The translations under genes were made by a program, and so were the position numbers. This document shows positions 59,760 through 64,000 of a stretch of 64,000 bases of DNA, piece after piece (position 1 is the first letter of the stretch; every line of letters begins with the position of its first letter). The stretch spans positions 18,072,719 to 18,136,718 of the forward strand of contig CM030834.1 in NCBI GenBank assembly GCA_018105865.1. The letters run 5' to 3'. Source of the DNA: Metaphire vulgaris. Its lineage: Eukaryota; Annelida; Clitellata; Crassiclitellata; Megascolecidae. Under the pieces are notes generated by a model. It made no database searches. It was not told the DNA's origin and worked only from the letters and a program-made list of their open reading frames with translations.

Positions 59760-60125
59760 CATATTCTCAATCAAAACTCCATTCCTAACATTATCTCCTG
59801 CACCTCCTTTGAAACTAGGAATGTCACATCTCTGCTTCCGACCCTGACTAAATTCCATATAATCGTCCTTCTAGCGTTATTTCACTTCCATTAGCCGCTA
59901 ATAACTTAGCAATACTAACTCTGCGGGTATCAGATTTATTTCTGAACCGGTATCCACTAAGCATCGATGTTCTTGTCCATCTATGATACCTGTTATATAC
60001 ACTGAACTTCCTGTGTCCCCTCTTTTATCTGTCTGAGATAGCACGTTATTCACTGTCTCTTTTGGTGATTCTCTACCTGACTTATCTCTACAGTTCCTTG
60101 CTACGTGCGCCCACGCTTCTGGCAC
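59760..60125 (-). pseudogene. Retrotransposon aspartic protease, frame-broken
   Basis: The frame at 59898-60125 has HVARNCRD (end of a zinc knuckle) and CLVDTGSEINLIP, the retropepsin active site. Homology-like sequence continues in other frames to about 59760, including FLVSKEVQEIMLGMEF with the ILG-type motif, so at least one more frame break lies here. Confidence 0.75.
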
Positions 60126-61376
60126 TTAAAACACTCGACCTTCCTGACTGTGGTGCTTTCTGTCTTCCGACACTCCTTTAAAATGCCCGACACTCTTGCA
60201 TTTATAGCACTGCACTTTGCTTTTCCAATTGAACTCAGGTCGATTCCTCCTACCGTTATCATCTATTGTCTTAGGCACTGTAATTGTCGCATCTCTAGTT
60301 GTTTGCACTCGATCTTTCGTCTGTCCGAGCACTTCACTTCCGGTCCTTAACAACTGTCTCTCCATATTAGCTTGCCATTTCTCCATGCTCAGCTTCTGTT
60401 CCGACATGAAGTCTGATACCTGTTTCATCAATTGCTCAGTCACGCTATCCTCATTCGTGGCTCTAACCTGATGCTGATACTCTGAGTGCGTTCTTGTACT
60501 CAAGGGCACTTCCTCGGCTGCTCTCTTGTAGCTTTCTAACCTCAACGCCACCCTATACGTCTCGTCTAAAGACCGTGGCTCTCTCTCCCTGACTTTGAGC
60601 GAAAGCTCCTTATCCCGCATCGCTTCTAGAAAAGCATCTCTTGCCACTATCTCGGTCGTGTCATTTATCGGTCCGGGAAAAGCCAACGCTGTAAGCTTCC
60701 TTATATCATGTAACAAGTCCGCCAAGCTCTCCTTATATCCTTGCTTCCTGCACCGCAACTGCGTTCTAAAAGTCTCCTGCTGCGCCTCTAATCCATACCT
60801 TTGTCTCAGTCTTGCTATCAACTCCTTGTACGTTACATCCTCTCGGGCCCCAAAATCCCACAGCAACTGTGCTGGACCTTTTTCCAAAGCACACTGCAAA
60901 AAAGCTCCTTTGTCAGTGTCTGTCCACTCATTATACCTGGCACAGACCTCGAACTGACGTATGAACGTCTCCAACGGCATTGTACCGTCGAACTTACTCG
61001 GCTTCATTGGCGTTCTTCTTCGACTCTGCAAGCAGGTCATGCACTCACTCAACTCGGAACGCCATTGCCTGTCTGCACTCAACTGTCTCTCTTTAACAGC
61101 CTCTGCTTTCCGCAACCAGTACTTGTACTGACTGTCGTCACGTCCCTTCATCTGCTTCGGACGCGCACCTGTGCTGGCCGATCTGGGGTCAAATAGGCTA
61201 GCGAGATTGATCTCCTCCAACTCTCGCTCCGTGTCCATGGCGCTTTCCTTAATTAAGCTAGGTGCTTTAGTTAGCGTGTCTTGCACCTCGGTGCTCTTGC
61301 ACTCCTTACCAGTCCTCAACCTGCTATCAGTGCCCTCCGGGTGCTCTTCAGGTCTATTACACCTTCCAAGCCTCAA
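60126..61376 (-). CDS. Retrotransposon gag-like protein
   Basis: A 416-codon open frame whose first ATG is at 61238, giving about 370 residues. The middle has the retrotransposon gag pattern (FDGTMPLETFIRQFEVCARY, then WTDTDKGAFLQCALEKGPAQ and AFPGP). The end enters a CCHC knuckle, CYKCKSVGHFK, where the frame breaks before the last Cys; a second knuckle, CFKCQKRG, is also interrupted by a frame change at about 60105-60115. No capsid-to-pol fusion is intact. Confidence 0.85.
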   Translation of the reverse strand: MRLGRCNRPEEHPEGTDSRLRTGKECKSTEVQDTLTKAPSLIKESAMDTERELEEINLASLFDPRSASTGARPKQMKGRDDSQYKYWLRKAEAVKERQLSADRQWRSELSECMTCLQSRRRTPMKPSKFDGTMPLETFIRQFEVCARYNEWTDTDKGAFLQCALEKGPAQLLWDFGAREDVTYKELIARLRQRYGLEAQQETFRTQLRCRKQGYKESLADLLHDIRKLTALAFPGPINDTTEIVARDAFLEAMRDKELSLKVREREPRSLDETYRVALRLESYKRAAEEVPLSTRTHSEYQHQVRATNEDSVTEQLMKQVSDFMSEQKLSMEKWQANMERQLLRTGSEVLGQTKDRVQTTRDATITVPKTIDDNGRRNRPEFNWKSKVQCYKCKSVGHFKGVSEDRKHHSQEGRVF

Positions 61377-61455
61377 CCTTACTCTACCCGGTGCAATTCA
61401 CCCTTCAAACGCCTCTCTTACTCTGCTTAGTGCGCTTAACCCTTTGTGAAGCCGA

Positions 61456-61472
61456 CCCCACTTCTGGTACCA
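61456..61472 (-). other. Primer-binding site, tRNA-Leu type
   Basis: On the - strand, TGGTACCAGAAGTGGGG lies four bases after the 5' LTR. It fits the 3' end of animal tRNA-Leu(UAA) plus CCA with one mismatch; the tRNA sequence was recalled, not searched. Confidence 0.65.
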
Positions 61473-61476
61473 ATTA

Positions 61477-62309
61477 TGTGGCGAACCGGGCCTATCGAGG
61501 TTCCTACGCCTCCTAAACTCAAGATGGCTCCGCCCGGTTCGGCGCACACGGGGCTATGACTCACTTAAGGCACGTGGTCGTTCGTCTTAGCTTTTTGGCT
61601 AAGATCTCAGGCTCTCTTACCACCACTTGCACTACGCGCACTTTACCTGCACTCCGTTCCTATATTCCACACTAATCCCTCTCTCTCAATGTATCCTCTT
61701 TCCTCTCCCTTAACTCTCCGACCTTAACCTCTCCGTGCACCTTACCTTTCACTGTGCACCTTACCTCTCCTCGTGCACCTTACCTCTTACCGTTTACTCT
61801 CAGTGCCTTGCACCGCACCTCTCGCAATGCACCTCCGCAATGCACCTCTCGCAATGCACCTCCGCAATGCACCTCTCTCAATGCACCTCTCGCAATGCAC
61901 CTCCGCAATGCACTTAATCTCAAGGGTGCTTCCTTAACCTCAGGGTGCACTCTTCCTACGGATGCATAGGGTGCATAGTGCACTATCCAAAACACATATA
62001 CGCACCTTTCCCTTCTCTCTCACGCCGCCTCGGCCATCGGTCCTGATCTGTGGCAAACCGGCTATTTATACGATTTCTGCCGGCCACTAACGCGTGCACT
62101 CATCTCACTAGCTCGCACTCATCGCTGAATTGCTGCGCGCTATACATTAATTGCCTATCTCTTAGCCTTACTGCTCTACTCGGTTAATCTATCAGATATC
62201 TACCTATGCGGGCGGCTACCTGTCAAAGGATTAAGCTCATGAATTATTAATGGCTCACTTGCGTCTATTGCTACTAAGAGTTCTACGCTATTATCTAAAT
62301 TCGGGTAAT
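61477..62309 (-). repeat. 5' LTR
   Basis: About 833 bp. It starts TGTGGCGAACC on the + side; the opposite terminus reads CTAAATTCGGGTAA instead of CTAAATTCGCTACA and merges into (AAT)n. Its seven CAATGCACCTC-type units contrast with about four in the other LTR. Confidence 0.9.
62062..62070 (-). promoter_or_regulatory. LTR TATA box (5' LTR)
   Basis: TATAAATAG on the - strand, about 590 bp upstream of the LTR's inner edge, identical to the copy in the 3' LTR. Likely the element's own promoter. Confidence 0.6.
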
Positions 62310-62310
62310 A

Positions 62311-62895
<585 letters not shown>

Positions 62896-62903
62896 AGAAA
62901 TTA

Positions 62904-63082
62904 CAGGGTTATCTCTAGGATTATCAATTGGGGGGGGTGTCGGTACATTCTGGGGGTCCCCTGCCAAAAGTCTGCCAAGCAAAAAAGTTCCTCCCATAGC
63001 TGAGATTGTGGGGTGTTGGGGTGTCGGTCTCAAATGGGGAGCGTGTGTTGGAGATGTTATGGAGGGGTGTAAAATATCTCTG
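62904..63082. mobile_element. hAT-like MITE, family G copy 3
   Basis: Left end CAGGGTTATCTCTAGGA, right end TGTAAAATATCTCTG; perfect 8-bp duplication AGAAATTA (62896-62903, 63083-63090). One reverse core at 62973-62992. It shares GGGGGTCCCCTGCC with the copies at 19279 and 34131. Confidence 0.92.
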
Positions 63083-63161
63083 AGAAATTAACCTATATTC
63101 TATAGTAAACTTTCATTTACCGTTCAACCATAATACTGCATGTCTTTTAGACATCACTGTG

Positions 63162-63372
63162 TGTGTGTGTGATTGATTGATTGATTGAGTTTGTGAGTGA
63201 GTGAGTGAGTGAGTGAGTGAGTGAGTGAGTGAGTGAGTGAGTGAGTTTGTGAGTGAGTTTGTGAGTGAGTGAGTGAGTGAGTGAGTGAGTTTGAGTTTGT
63301 GAGTGAGTTTGATTGAGAGAGTGTGAGTTTGTGAGTGAGTGAGTGAGTGAGTGTGAGTGAGTGAGTGAGTGT
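63162..63372. repeat. (GAGT)n microsatellite
   Basis: About 210 bp of TGAG units with TTTG interruptions; it produces SLTH-type spurious frames. Confidence 0.96.
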
Positions 63373-63799
63373 AGCCTAAATGCTGTGGAGTTATTATTGC
63401 TTTCGCATTTGGTGTAATTATCTAAATTTGAGAATTGCGTGCTTGAACTCGATCTACTTGCTAATTTCTGAAAAGACCAAATTCCCATCGGGCCGCACAA
63501 TATTCCTATGTTTGATGCTATAGCCAGAAGTAAACGGGCAACATTAGATTAACTTAATCGTTTCTTTTTTGCAAGCTAATTTATTCATTTTATGTCGAAT
63601 TTACGTGAAAGGTGAAATTTGCAAGGTTAAAACATTAGGCCTAACTGCGTTAGTTGCTTGTGGCGTGACCAAGGCTTCAGAGTATGGGACAGCATATATT
63701 GCTTATGCAGACTAGCAGCGATCGGTTCGACTGAGGGTTTCGGAAGAGCGTCGTAAGTTCCCCAGCGAGGTTTTTGGAGGAACCTCGACCGCCAATACA

Positions 63800-63935
63800 G
63801 GGCTCATTCATATAGTAGGATACGTACGCAAAAAGGCATATTTTCAACCCCTCCTCCAGTTGCACACACCGTACAAACGCAAAATCTCCAAAATCCACCC
63901 CCACAGTGCGTGCGTACTTAATTAGGGTTGGACCC
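63800..63935. mobile_element. Inverted-repeat element, family M copy 2
   Basis: GGGCTCATTCATATAG to TTAGGGTTGGACCC; shares ACGCAAAAAGGC and TATTTTCAACCC with copy 1 at 13401. Confidence 0.65.
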
Positions 63936-64000
63936 AGATTTTATCAATATTAGAGACAACGAATGAAGAGGAGGAAGATGGCAGTATCGTTTTTCATTTA

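Larger units (their letters stand above)
57806..62309 (-). mobile_element. LTR retrotransposon, internally deleted, probably Ty3/gypsy-like
   Basis: Two direct repeats (57806-58630 and 61477-about 62309) begin TGTGGCGAACC on the + strand, and the lower one ends CTACA. On the - strand they flank, in order: a 17-nt primer-binding site, a gag-type frame, two CCHC knuckles, a protease with DTGS and an ILG-like MLG motif, then an unassigned frame. I find no reverse transcriptase, RNase H or integrase motif in the 2.8-kb interior, so it is non-autonomous. It sits in an (AAT)n microsatellite, so no target duplication can be read. Class assignment rests on gene order and the tRNA-Leu-type primer site; confidence in the superfamily is moderate. 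Confidence 0.88.

Noticed and set aside
63162..63372. Regular GAGT array considered as a CRISPR-like or satellite array
   Set aside because: Units are 4 bp with no unique spacers; it is a simple microsatellite.

Overview
The window is animal nuclear DNA: two intron-rich genes with GT-AG (and two GC-AG) splice sites, long microsatellites, LINE relics, an LTR retrotransposon and a dense population of short inverted-repeat elements. Both genes are conserved across metazoans and the repeat content suggests an invertebrate, but I cannot name the species from sequence alone. There is no operon structure, tRNA, rRNA or CRISPR array that I can support.

Layout. 1-11,748 (+ strand): the last 16 exons of a TMEM94 orthologue (P-type-ATPase-related ER membrane protein). 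They encode about 900 residues up to the stop codon, and the gene starts beyond the left edge. All exon phases chain correctly except in the exon at 7859-8103, which is one base short and frameshifted. 11,749-14,914: intergenic space between two convergent genes, holding several inverted-repeat elements. 14,915-51,301 (- strand): 14 exons of a conventional, Ca2+/diacylglycerol-dependent protein kinase C. They run from the second half of C1A through C1B, C2 and the complete kinase domain to the stop codon, 594 residues in one continuous frame; the N-terminal exons are not in the window. 51,302-57,805: presumably a further PKC intron or upstream sequence, with repeats only. 57,806-~62,309: an LTR retrotransposon on the - strand with two near-identical LTRs, a tRNA-Leu-type primer site, gag and a broken protease, but no recognisable reverse transcriptase or integrase. 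62,310-64,000: repeats.

The two genes have no obvious shared pathway; they are simply tail-to-tail neighbours. The sequence character changes near 12-13 kb: the TMEM94 side is AT-rich, CpG-poor and has no TAGGCCTA octamer, while the PKC side is CpG-rich, full of inserted elements and carries 19 copies of it.

The most unusual signal is in the inserted elements. At least nine families of short non-autonomous hAT-like elements are present. Their ends are CAG(T/A/G)G...C(A/T)CTG-like and many have exact 8-bp target duplications. Six or more families with different termini share a roughly 24-bp imperfect palindrome, TGACGACC-T(n)-GCTTGTCA, often repeated at 42-53 bp spacing inside one element. 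I count about 24 copies in both orientations.
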